A stretch of 5,631 nucleotides of DNA, taken from NCBI GenBank assembly GCA_030043255.1, contig JASHYB010000029.1:1-5631 (forward strand), read 5' to 3'. Source of the DNA: Thermoplasmata archaeon. GTDB taxonomy: Archaea; Thermoplasmatota; Thermoplasmata; Lutacidiplasmatales; UBA184. This document shows, in pieces, positions 1-4,963 of this stretch. Position numbers and translations under genes: made by a program. Under the pieces are notes generated by a model. It was given only the letters and a program-made list of their open reading frames with translations. It was not told the origin of the DNA and made no database searches. How positions within the stretch are numbered: the first letter of the stretch is position 1; each line of letters starts with the position of its first letter.

Positions 1-176
1 CGCAGGACCGTGTAGCCGCCCGCCGGGTCCGGCGGCGGGTGACTGGAGACCTCGCGGACGCGGAACTCCTCCGGCGTCGCCTTCAAGCGGCCGGGCATCC
101 CTGGACTATCGGACAGGTAGAACCCGATCCCGATGGCGCGGTCGAGCGCCGGGAGCGTCGGTCCGCTCCCGGGCAC
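1..176 (-). CDS. truD: tRNA pseudouridine synthase D (TruD), N-terminal fragment
   Basis: This is the first 58 codons of a gene that continues beyond the left edge. TruD converts a uridine in tRNA (U13 in the well-studied enzymes) to pseudouridine in the cytoplasm. The visible peptide carries the typical start of archaeal TruD: GIGFYLSDSPG at about residues 16-26, then GRLKATPEEFRVREV at 29-43 (the conserved 'K-x-T-P-E-D/E-F-x-V-x-E' block) and GGYTVLR at 53-59. The catalytic Asp region lies outside the window. I chose the GTG at 176-174 because the GIGFYLSDSPG block lies upstream of the in-frame ATG at 98-96, and because a TATA-like TATTAA is centred about 26 bp upstream of the GTG, as expected for a leaderless archaeal transcript. 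The gene diverges from the 244-720 gene. The family call is strong; the exact start is less certain. Confidence 0.85.
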   Translation of the reverse strand, partial: MPGSGPTLPALDRAIGIGFYLSDSPGMPGRLKATPEEFRVREVSSHPPPDPAGGYTVL

Positions 177-198
177 GTTTCCTGACAGGCGGCCCCCG

Positions 199-204
199 TT
201 AATA
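199..204 (-). promoter_or_regulatory. TATA-like box for truD (leaderless)
   Basis: On the minus strand this reads TATTAA, an AT-rich island in very GC-rich DNA. Its centre is about 25.5 bp upstream of the GTG at 176, which would put transcription start at or next to the start codon. TTAATA on the plus strand is about 42 bp before the ATG at 244 and could also serve the divergent gene with a leader of about 17 nt; I cannot separate the two uses. Calling it a promoter is inference from spacing. Confidence 0.5.
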
Positions 205-243
205 CGGGGCTCGGCGGTGTACAGCGCTGAGCCGCGGCGACGG

Positions 244-720
244 ATGATCCAAGCGACCGCCCGCATCCTCCGGAACGTCATCGAGGTCCAGGTCGGGGAC
301 GACGTCTGGCTCGGTCGGCCGATCGAGGCGGAGCAGGGCGGGATCGGCCGCAAGCTCGCCGCGCTGTTCTCGACGGAGTACCACCTGTACCGGCCGGGTC
401 GGCCGGACGAGGTCGAGTCGACGATCTCCTACCGCGCGAAGGCCGACGAGATCCGCATCCAGGTCGGCGAGGAGTCCTGGAAGACGAAGTCGACCGCCTT
501 CGGGCCGATGACGATCGAGTACGGCGGGGTCGCCTACACGATCCACGAGCGGCTCACCGGCCGGTTCGCCGTGCTGGACGGGACCACGCCGGTGGCGGTC
601 GGCCAGCTCGGCTACCGGTCCTGCGCGGTCCGCGACTACCGGCCGGAGCTGGAGACGTTCCTCGCGCACCTCGCGCTCGGCTACGTCGTCCGGACCCTGA
701 CCTGGGAGATGGTCGGCTAG
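244..720 (+). CDS. Hypothetical protein, possible LURP-one/Tubby-like beta-barrel fold
   Basis: A 158-residue soluble protein with no signal peptide or clear membrane segment in its first part. I do not recognise a characterised family. The sequence alternates short hydrophobic strands and turns (RNVIEVQVGDDVWLG at 10-24, EIRIQVGEESWK at 69-80, MTIEYGGVAYTI at 89-100, GRFAVLDGTTPVAVG at 106-120). It ends in a hydrophobic helix, ELETFLAHLALGYVVRTL at about 135-152. Many strands followed by a C-terminal hydrophobic helix is the layout of LURP-one/Tubby-C-like (scramblase-like) domains, but that is a fold-level guess. The ATG at 244 is preferred because the in-frame extension back to position 133 is Arg/Pro-rich, unlike the rest, and overlaps truD and its promoter. 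An in-frame GTG at 217 is an alternative. No clear Shine-Dalgarno site precedes it. The stop overlaps that of the convergent transporter gene in CTAG. Confidence 0.75.
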   Translation: MIQATARILRNVIEVQVGDDVWLGRPIEAEQGGIGRKLAALFSTEYHLYRPGRPDEVESTISYRAKADEIRIQVGEESWKTKSTAFGPMTIEYGGVAYTIHERLTGRFAVLDGTTPVAVGQLGYRSCAVRDYRPELETFLAHLALGYVVRTLTWEMVG

Positions 721-2120
721 CGGTCGCGCCGCCGGCCGAGCGGCGGCCAGAGCGTCGCGCGGGAGCTCCGCGTCAGCGAGCGCCGGTGCGACGCCGGCCG
801 GGGCGCCTGGAAGACGTGGTACGGGATCGGGCTCAGCAGGATGGCCCCCACGACCACCGTGATGGCGGCGACCGAGTAGGCGAAGTGCACGCCGAAGCTC
901 GCGTACATCCAGCCCCCGAGCAGGACCCCGAGCAGGCTGCCGGCGCCGCCCACCGCGTTGTACAGTCCCAGCGCTCGCCCCCGGGCCGAGCGCCCCACCA
1001 GCCGGACGAGGAACAGGGTGCTCGCCGTGCTGATGAACGCCCAGGTGACGCCGAGCAGGGCGTTGAGGATCGTCAGCCAGGCCAGCAGCGCCGGGCTGCC
1101 GAGGCCGAAGAGCACGTAGAGCGGGCCCCACAGGAACAGCAGCATCAGGCCGACCCGGCCGTACAGCGACTCGACGAAGACCCGCTTGGGGGAATGGGTC
1201 TCGACGGCCTTGCCGGAGTGGAAGAACAGCGAACTCGAGGCCGCCGCCGAGCCGAGGTAGACGACGAAGACCCCGGCGTCCGAGAAGTGCGCGGTCTGCC
1301 AGAGGAAGACCGGGAACGGCCCGTAGAAGATGTCGAAGCCGACGCACATCACGCCCAGAGCGGCGAGGAACAGCCACTCGCGGCCCGGCAGCCGCTGCGC
1401 CGGGGCCCGGGTGAGGTCGACGACCCCGGAGATGCGGTTGCGCAGGTTGCGCGCCCGCTCGACGATGCCCCGGTGCAGGTGGAGCAACTCGGCGACGCTC
1501 CGCCGCTCGACCCGCCGCGTCGGCTCCTCGATCCAGGCCCAGGCGACGCCGGCCGAGAGCAGCGCCAGCGCGCCGCTCAGCAGCAGCAGCCCGGTCATCA
1601 CCTGGACCGCGGGGGCGTTGCGGCCGATGCCGAACAGCCAGACGAAGCCGAGCAGGAGGCCGACCGTCGTGCCGATCCCGCTGATCAGGCCGAACAGCCC
1701 GATGTCCTGCGGCCACCAGCGCTTGTGGCGGGTCTCCAGCAGCAGCATCGTGCCGATCGGCGCGCTGGCCGCCGACGCGAGGCCTTCGACCACGTTCAGC
1801 CAGAAGTAGGTGATCAGGTCGTGGGCGAGCGCGATCAAGATGATCGAGACGCCGGTCGCCAGGAACGAGCCGACGAGGAAGAACTTGCGGTGCGCCACCC
1901 GGTCCGACAGGTTGCCCCAGACGATGGTGAACGGGACCTGGCTCATCGCGCTCGCGGCGATGATGATGGTGACGACGAAGGCGCTCGCCCCGAAGTGCTG
2001 CAGGGCGAGGAGCGGGATCAGCGGGGTCGCGATCCCGTCCGAGATCGCGAGCGGGAGGAAGGCGAGGAACCACAGGTCGCTGGACGACGGTCGAAGGACG
2101 GTGCGCGCCTTGATGTCCAT
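717..2120 (-). CDS. MFS transporter (12 transmembrane segments)
   Basis: A 467-residue integral membrane transporter of the major facilitator superfamily. Hydrophobic segments fall at about 16-40, 46-68, 80-99, 102-126, 140-166, 172-196, then a charged cytoplasmic loop (197-248), then 249-273, 281-301, 322-341, 344-370, 383-407 and 410-434: a 6+6 layout. The hallmark motif A, GNLSDRVAHRK, sits at 69-79 between TM2 and TM3. A Gly-rich stretch, YNAVGGAGSLLGVLLGG at about 387-403, lies in TM11. The C-terminal tail is strongly basic. The substrate cannot be read from sequence. A GTG at 2126 is also in frame, but GGGAG ends 7 nt before the ATG at 2120 and only 1 nt before the GTG, so I chose the ATG. 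The metallopeptidase gene lies 134 bp upstream on the same strand, but a TATA-like box in the gap suggests separate transcription. The gene converges on the 244-720 gene. Confidence 0.9.
   Translation of the reverse strand: MDIKARTVLRPSSSDLWFLAFLPLAISDGIATPLIPLLALQHFGASAFVVTIIIAASAMSQVPFTIVWGNLSDRVAHRKFFLVGSFLATGVSIILIALAHDLITYFWLNVVEGLASAASAPIGTMLLLETRHKRWWPQDIGLFGLISGIGTTVGLLLGFVWLFGIGRNAPAVQVMTGLLLLSGALALLSAGVAWAWIEEPTRRVERRSVAELLHLHRGIVERARNLRNRISGVVDLTRAPAQRLPGREWLFLAALGVMCVGFDIFYGPFPVFLWQTAHFSDAGVFVVYLGSAAASSSLFFHSGKAVETHSPKRVFVESLYGRVGLMLLFLWGPLYVLFGLGSPALLAWLTILNALLGVTWAFISTASTLFLVRLVGRSARGRALGLYNAVGGAGSLLGVLLGGWMYASFGVHFAYSVAAITVVVGAILLSPIPYHVFQAPRPASHRRSLTRSSRATLWPPLGRRRDR
728..747. 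repeat. GC-rich inverted repeat just after the stop of the 244-720 gene
   Basis: GCCGCC at 728-733 is complementary to GGCGGC at 742-747, with an 8-nt loop. It begins 8 nt past the plus-strand TAG and lies within the last codons of the transporter gene. It could fold in the 3' end of the plus-strand transcript, but no T-tract follows. In DNA this GC-rich, and within a coding Pro/Arg-rich tail, it may be coincidence. Confidence 0.25.
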
Positions 2121-2127
2121 CGACACG

Positions 2128-2132
2128 CTCCC
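2128..2132 (-). promoter_or_regulatory. Shine-Dalgarno site of the MFS transporter
   Basis: GGGAG on the minus strand, 7 nt before the ATG at 2120. The spacing decides between that ATG and the in-frame GTG at 2126, from which it is only 1 nt away. Confidence 0.6.
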
Positions 2133-2167
2133 GTACGGCGCTGGTCTGTCGAGTGCCGGAACGCCAA

Positions 2168-2175
2168 CGATAAAG
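2168..2175 (-). promoter_or_regulatory. TATA-like box for the MFS transporter
   Basis: The minus strand reads CTTTATCG, centred about 51 bp upstream of the ATG at 2120. With the usual archaeal spacing, transcription would begin near 2145, giving a leader of about 25 nt that contains the GGGAG ribosome binding site. It is the only AT-rich island in the 2121-2254 gap. The role is inferred from position. Confidence 0.45.
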
Positions 2176-2215
2176 GGTGGCTTCGTGACGCAGCACCAGC
2201 CCGCCGTTCACGGTC

Positions 2216-2240
2216 GCGACGGGCCGGCCGCGCCCGTCGT
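2216..2240. repeat. Strong inverted repeat between metallopeptidase stop and MFS promoter
   Basis: CGACGGGC (2217-2224) and GCCCGTCG (2232-2239) form a perfect 8-bp stem around a 7-nt loop, extendable by a G-T wobble at 2216/2240. On the minus strand it begins 14 nt after the stop codon of the metallopeptidase gene (TGA at 2257-2255) and lies upstream of the transporter TATA-like box. It could shape the 3' end of the metallopeptidase transcript or be a protein-binding palindrome. No T-run follows on the minus strand, so it is not a textbook terminator. Confidence 0.4.
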
Positions 2241-2254
2241 GCGCGGCGTTCGGC

Positions 2255-2860
2255 TCAGGAGCGCGGGACCGCGCGCGAACGCGCGGGCGGACCTACCCCG
2301 ACCGCCGCGAGCAGCTGCTCGTGCTCCTTCTTCGTGATCCACTCGACCTTCAGGTACTCCCGGAGATAGTCGTCCGGCACGCCGAGCGCGTGCGCCTCGT
2401 CGACGACGAACCGGTAGGCGTCGACCTCCGTCCTCCGCTCGACGTAGCTCAGCCCGGGCTCCCAGAGGTTCGCGCCGTCCCGCCGCTGCAGCAGGTGGCA
2501 CAGCTCGTGGAAGATGTCCAGGTACAGGATCATGTCCGGGCTGTCGCGCAGGTGCCCGAGGCCGACGACGATGCAGTCGACGTTCGGCGCCACGACCGGC
2601 TCCCACCCTCGCGCGCGCGCGAACGGCGGGAGCTCCCACGGGGCGACGTACATCCACATGTCCTCGTCGACGAGCTCGATGCTCGTCTCCCGGAACAGCC
2701 GGGCGCGCGGGCGCGCCTCCCGCACGAGGCGGCCGGCCGGCCCGAGCTGGTCCAGCCCCGGGAAGACCGCGAGGATCGGGTGGCGGCCCACCCCCAGCGT
2801 CCGGTCGACGCGAAAGCCGGGCGGCGAGGGGACGTCGGAGCCGGCCTTCGCGGCGGTCAT
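2255..2860 (-). CDS. HEXXH zinc metallopeptidase-like protein (minigluzincin / ImmA-IrrE-like)
   Basis: A 201-residue protein with no signal peptide or membrane segment, so probably cytoplasmic. YLDIFHELCHLLQR at 113-126 holds an HEXXH zinc site (H118, E119, H122). It is followed by ERRTEVDAYRFVVDEA at 141-156, where E145 is well placed as the third zinc ligand of a gluzincin, resembling the 'HExxH...ExxAxxFA' pattern of ImmA/IrrE-type peptidases. The C-terminal part (DYLREYLKVEWITKKE, 164-179) is a conserved-looking helical end. I recall similar uncharacterised proteins in Thermoplasmata. The substrate is unknown. The ATG at 2860 is chosen because a TATA-like AGTTATGG is centred 26.5 bp upstream, fitting a leaderless mRNA. 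The frame stays open far upstream, but that part is an antisense shadow of the neighbouring genes. The gene diverges from the P1 peptidase gene. Confidence 0.75.
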   Translation of the reverse strand: MTAAKAGSDVPSPPGFRVDRTLGVGRHPILAVFPGLDQLGPAGRLVREARPRARLFRETSIELVDEDMWMYVAPWELPPFARARGWEPVVAPNVDCIVVGLGHLRDSPDMILYLDIFHELCHLLQRRDGANLWEPGLSYVERRTEVDAYRFVVDEAHALGVPDDYLREYLKVEWITKKEHEQLLAAVGVGPPARSRAVPRS

Positions 2861-2882
2861 CGTGCTCGCGAGCCGTGCGTGG

Positions 2883-2890
2883 CCATAACT
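2883..2890 (-). promoter_or_regulatory. TATA-like box for the metallopeptidase (leaderless)
   Basis: AGTTATGG on the minus strand, centred 26.5 bp upstream of the ATG at 2860. This predicts transcription start at or within a nucleotide or two of the start codon. Confidence 0.5.
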
Positions 2891-2908
2891 CCGGCCGGCG
2901 CGGCGACG

Positions 2909-2916
2909 TGTTATCG
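2909..2916 (+). promoter_or_regulatory. TATA-like box for the P1 peptidase (leaderless)
   Basis: TGTTATCG on the plus strand, centred 26.5 bp upstream of the GTG at 2939. It supports that GTG over the in-frame GTG at 2879, which lies upstream of the box. Confidence 0.5.
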
Positions 2917-2938
2917 GGCCCGACCCCCTGGGCCGCAC

Positions 2939-3886
2939 GTGCGGCGAGCGGCCCGGGACCTGACGGTCGTGGGCGGATTGCGCGTCGGCCACGCGCAGGA
3001 CCCGAACGTTCGGACCGGCGTCACCGCCGTGGTCTTCGACGCAGGCGTTCCGACCGTGGTGGACGTCCGGGGCGGAGCGTCCGCCAGCTACGACACCGCC
3101 TCCCTCGCGCTGGACGCGACCTTCGGTCGGCGGTGGGGCCTGTTCCTGACCGGCGGCAGCCTCTTCGGGCTCGACGCCGCCCGCGGGCTGCGCACCTGCA
3201 TCCTCGAGCACGGCGGCGGGACCCGCTACTTCTCGAGCCGACGCCTGCAAGCGGCCGTTTCCGGCGCCGCTATCTTCGACCTGGTGGACGAGGGCCGGCC
3301 GCTGCCGGACTACGGCGACCTCGGCTACCGGGCCGCCGCGAGCGCGGCGAGAGGTCCGCTGGCCCAGGGTGCCGTGGGCGCGGGGGCCGGAGCGACGGTC
3401 GCCAAGTACCTCGGCCGGGACCGGGCTCGTCCCGGGGGCGTCGGCTCGTCGGCGAGGTCCCTCGGAAGGGGTGCCTCCGTGGGCGTCCTCGTGGTCGTCA
3501 ACGCGGTCGGGGCCGTCCGCGACCCGGCGACCGGCCGCTGGGCGGCGGTCGCTCGAGGGCCTCGTGGCCGCCCGGTGCCGCCCTCCGATCTCGCGCGCCG
3601 GCCCCTGGCCGGTCGCGGAACGACCCTCGCGGTCGTGGCGACCGACCTGGTGCTCGAGCGGCCGGCGCTGGCCCGCGTCGCCGCCATCGCGCACGCGGGG
3701 CTCGCCCGGGCGATCGTGCCGTACCTCACCTCGGGCGACGGCGACTGCCTGTTCGCTGCGACGACCGGACGCGTGCGACCGCCCCGGCGGGAGCCCTGGT
3801 CCGGGGCGCTGGCCGACCGGGTCGGGCGCCTGGCCGCCGAGGCCGCGGTCGACGCGGTGCTCGCCGCCGTCCGTCCACGCGACTAG
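2939..3886 (+). CDS. P1 family peptidase (DmpA-type, MEROPS S58)
   Basis: A 315-residue N-terminal-nucleophile-type peptidase of the DmpA/P1 family, whose known members cut themselves into two chains and act as aminopeptidases or amidases. The family blocks appear in order: VVGGLRVGHAQDP at 10-22, GVTAVVFDAGVPTVVDVRGG at 27-46, LTGGSLFGLDAARGL at 70-84, AVGAGAGATVAKYLG at 145-159, GGVGSSA at 166-172, VGVLVVVNAVGAVRDP at 181-196 and SGDGDCLFAATTG at 265-277. By analogy, self-cleavage is between G169 and S170, freeing Ser170 as nucleophile. The usual 'TPFDGD' segment is altered to YLTSGDGD. The substrate is unknown. No signal peptide is seen. The start is GTG at 2939, 26.5 bp after a TATA-like box; an in-frame GTG at 2879 would add 20 residues. 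Its TAG overlaps the stop of the convergent HTH-CBS gene. Confidence 0.88.
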   Translation: MRRAARDLTVVGGLRVGHAQDPNVRTGVTAVVFDAGVPTVVDVRGGASASYDTASLALDATFGRRWGLFLTGGSLFGLDAARGLRTCILEHGGGTRYFSSRRLQAAVSGAAIFDLVDEGRPLPDYGDLGYRAAASAARGPLAQGAVGAGAGATVAKYLGRDRARPGGVGSSARSLGRGASVGVLVVVNAVGAVRDPATGRWAAVARGPRGRPVPPSDLARRPLAGRGTTLAVVATDLVLERPALARVAAIAHAGLARAIVPYLTSGDGDCLFAATTGRVRPPRREPWSGALADRVGRLAAEAAVDAVLAAVRPRD

Positions 3887-4461
3887 GCTTCGCGGGGGCG
3901 GCGCAGCGAGATCCCGCGCAGCCCCCGGATCAGGTCCGCCTTGGTGACGATCCCGTCGACGACGCCGCGGTGGGCGACCAGCACGGCGGGGTACTTCGCC
4001 AGCAGGGCCGGCAGCAGGTCGGCCGGGAAGCTCGCGTCGACCTGGGGATACGCCGGCTCGAGGATGTCGCGCACCTTCAGGCGACGCGAGGCCGGGGCCT
4101 GCAGCGCCCGCAGCACGGCCGCCTCGGAGACCGAGCCGATCGCGCGTCCGTCCTCCAGCACCGGCAGCTGCGAGAAGCCGCCGTGGTCCAGCCGCTGGCT
4201 CGCCTCCGCGAGGCTCGCGCCGGGCTCGATCGTTACCAGCGGGCGGTGGAGCAGGTCCTTCGTCGCGAGCGCCGGATTGGCGGTCGCCTCCCGGGCGTCC
4301 AGGAACTCGACGACGTGGCGGACGAGGTCGTAGGACGGCCGGATCCGGCCCCGTTCGATCCGCGAGACGGTGGCGGTGCTCCGGCCCACGGCGCGGGCGA
4401 GCTCCCCGAGCGGAATCCCGAGCGCCAGACGACGGCGCCGAAGGTCCTGCAGCGTCTCCAC
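3883..4461 (-). CDS. HTH-XRE transcriptional regulator with two CBS domains
   Basis: A 192-residue predicted DNA-binding regulator. Residues 4-55 form an XRE/Cro-type helix-turn-helix: LRRRRLALGIPLGELARAVG, then STATVSRIERGRIRPSYDLV (28-47), with 'T-V-S-R-I-E-R-G' as the recognition-helix signature. Two CBS motifs follow, at about 68-122 (DLLHRPLVTIEPGASLAEAS... GSVSEAAVLRAL) and 128-184 (LKVRDILE... GIVTKADLIRGL). CBS pairs usually bind adenosyl ligands such as AMP, ATP or SAM, so DNA binding may respond to energy or cofactor state; the ligand cannot be read here. HTH-plus-CBS fusions are a common archaeal regulator class. The start is GTG at 4461, with a weak TATA-like box about 31 bp upstream. 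An inverted repeat beside that box could be an autoregulatory operator. The gene is divergent from the 86-residue zinc-binding protein gene and convergent with the P1 peptidase gene. Confidence 0.9.
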   Translation of the reverse strand: METLQDLRRRRLALGIPLGELARAVGRSTATVSRIERGRIRPSYDLVRHVVEFLDAREATANPALATKDLLHRPLVTIEPGASLAEASQRLDHGGFSQLPVLEDGRAIGSVSEAAVLRALQAPASRRLKVRDILEPAYPQVDASFPADLLPALLAKYPAVLVAHRGVVDGIVTKADLIRGLRGISLRRPREA

Positions 4462-4488
4462 GGTGATCGAGGGCTACGCGCGCGGAGG

Positions 4489-4496
4489 TTAGAAAG
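4489..4496 (-). promoter_or_regulatory. TATA-like box for the HTH-CBS regulator
   Basis: CTTTCTAA on the minus strand, centred about 31 bp upstream of the GTG at 4461. It predicts a nearly leaderless transcript with a 5' leader of only a few nucleotides. The match to an archaeal TATA box is imperfect. Confidence 0.4.
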
Positions 4497-4520
4497 CGCC
4501 GGCTCCGCCTCCGCCGGTGC
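4496..4520. repeat. Inverted repeat abutting the HTH-CBS promoter, candidate operator
   Basis: GCGCCGGC (4496-4503), 9 bp, then GCCGGTGC (4513-4520): 7 of 8 positions are symmetrical, with half-site centres 17 bp apart. It touches the TATA-like box at 4489-4496, on its upstream side. XRE-family dimers typically bind such palindromes, so it could be the regulator's own operator or control the divergent gene. The background is GC-rich, so chance symmetry is possible. Confidence 0.3.
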
Positions 4521-4559
4521 GGATCCCCGCCGCGGCCGAAGCGGCGGTCGCCTTCGGGC

Positions 4560-4571
4560 GAAAGGTAAAGG
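4560..4571 (+). promoter_or_regulatory. Weak promoter-like element for the 86-residue protein
   Basis: GAAAGGTAAAGG is the only AT-rich patch upstream of the ATG at 4602. Its TAAA core is about 34 bp before the start, implying a leader of around 8 nt. The following GGAGG (4570-4574) looks like a Shine-Dalgarno site but is 27 nt from the ATG, and no start codon in this frame lies at the right distance, so I do not assign it as one. Confidence 0.3.
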
Positions 4572-4601
4572 AGGCATCCTGTCCTTTCCGGGTCGCCGGG
4601 C

Positions 4602-4862
4602 ATGACCGCGCCTCCCCGTCGGATCTCCTGGATCGCGGCGCCGCCGGAGATCTGCTCGCTCTGCAAGGAACCGCTCGGCTCGCCGGAGGAGACCAGTTCG
4701 TGGAACGGCCGCCCGGCGCACCGGGACTGCGTCCGGGTCCACCTGCTCCAGCGGGACCCGGCGTTCCGGGAGTCCTCCGACGCGGAGGAGGCGCCCGAGG
4801 AGAGCGACGAGGCGTTCGACGGGATCCTGCCGCGGGACGACGACGAGATCGACCCGGAGTAG
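4602..4862 (+). CDS. Small zinc-finger-like protein with acidic C-terminal tail
   Basis: An 86-residue protein not assigned to a named family. ICSLCKEPLG at 17-26 holds a CxxC (C18, C21), and NGRPAHRDCVRVHL at 35-48 holds HxxC (H40, C43). Together these give a CxxC-x18-HxxC pattern suited to one zinc ion. From residue 56 the chain is very acidic, with many Asp and Glu (DAEEAPEESDEAFDG at 60-74, DDDEIDPE at 79-86), so it is probably disordered. Such small treble-clef-like proteins with charged tails are often nucleic-acid or protein adaptors, but no function should be assumed. The coding frame is supported by the patterned Cys/His residues and by G/C-biased third positions. It diverges from the HTH-CBS regulator gene across 140 bp. 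Confidence 0.75.
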   Translation: MTAPPRRISWIAAPPEICSLCKEPLGSPEETSSWNGRPAHRDCVRVHLLQRDPAFRESSDAEEAPEESDEAFDGILPRDDDEIDPE

Positions 4863-4868
4863 GGCGCA

Positions 4869-4882
4869 GGCCCGCCCGGGCC
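4869..4882 (+). terminator. Possible hairpin after the zinc-finger gene
   Basis: GGCCC-GCCC-GGGCC forms a 5-bp G/C stem with a 4-nt loop, 6 nt after the TAG of the 86-residue protein, followed shortly by GATTTACG. The T-run is only three long, so terminator function is weakly supported. It lies in the 101-bp gap before the radical SAM gene. Confidence 0.3.
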
Positions 4883-4901
4883 GATTTACGTGCCCCGAAG
4901 A

Positions 4902-4909
4902 GATTAAAC
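4902..4909 (+). promoter_or_regulatory. TATA box for the radical SAM gene
   Basis: GATTAAAC, preceded by purine-rich CGAAGA (4896-4901) in the position of a BRE. It is centred about 58 bp upstream of the ATG at 4964, so transcription would begin near 4931 with a leader of about 33 nt that includes the Shine-Dalgarno site. A second AT-rich site, GATTTACG at 4883-4890, is a weaker alternative. Confidence 0.55.
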
Positions 4910-4948
4910 CCCCGTACTCGGTGCTGATGGGGACCGTGCCTAGGGTGC

Positions 4949-4955
4949 GGGAGGT
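4949..4955 (+). promoter_or_regulatory. Shine-Dalgarno site of the radical SAM gene
   Basis: GGGAGGT with an 8-nt spacer to the ATG at 4964: the strongest ribosome binding site in the window. It fixes this ATG as the start. Confidence 0.75.
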
Positions 4956-4963
4956 CTTGTTCG

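Noticed and set aside
199..2211. A 670-codon minus-strand open frame, rich in Arg, Pro and Ala
   Set aside because: It overlaps the MFS gene in another frame and has low-complexity Arg/Pro/Ala composition typical of out-of-frame translation in GC-rich DNA. The MFS frame has clear transmembrane segments and motif A.
786..2369. A 527-codon plus-strand open frame
   Set aside because: It is antisense to the MFS gene, dominated by Arg, Asp, Gln and Pro, with no recognisable domain: a mirror of the real gene.
2321..2938. Upstream extension of the P1 peptidase frame to an ATG at 2321
   Set aside because: It is antisense to the metallopeptidase and non-conserved in character. The P1 family begins near 'LTVVGGLRVGHA', and the promoter box supports GTG 2939.
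4570..4574. GGAGG as the ribosome binding site of the zinc-finger gene
   Set aside because: It is 27 nt from the ATG at 4602 and no start codon in this frame occurs at a suitable distance.
2861..4666. Long upstream extension of the metallopeptidase frame, giving 803 residues in total
   Set aside because: The extension is antisense to the P1 peptidase and shifted relative to the HTH-CBS gene, with Arg/Gly/Pro-rich sequence. The TATA-like box at 2883-2890 and the domain boundary support starting at 2860.
4517..4927. A 136-codon plus-strand frame overlapping the zinc-finger gene
   Set aside because: Its composition is Arg/Gly/Pro/Ala-rich with no motif, while the 4602 frame holds an ordered Cys/His pattern and an acidic tail.
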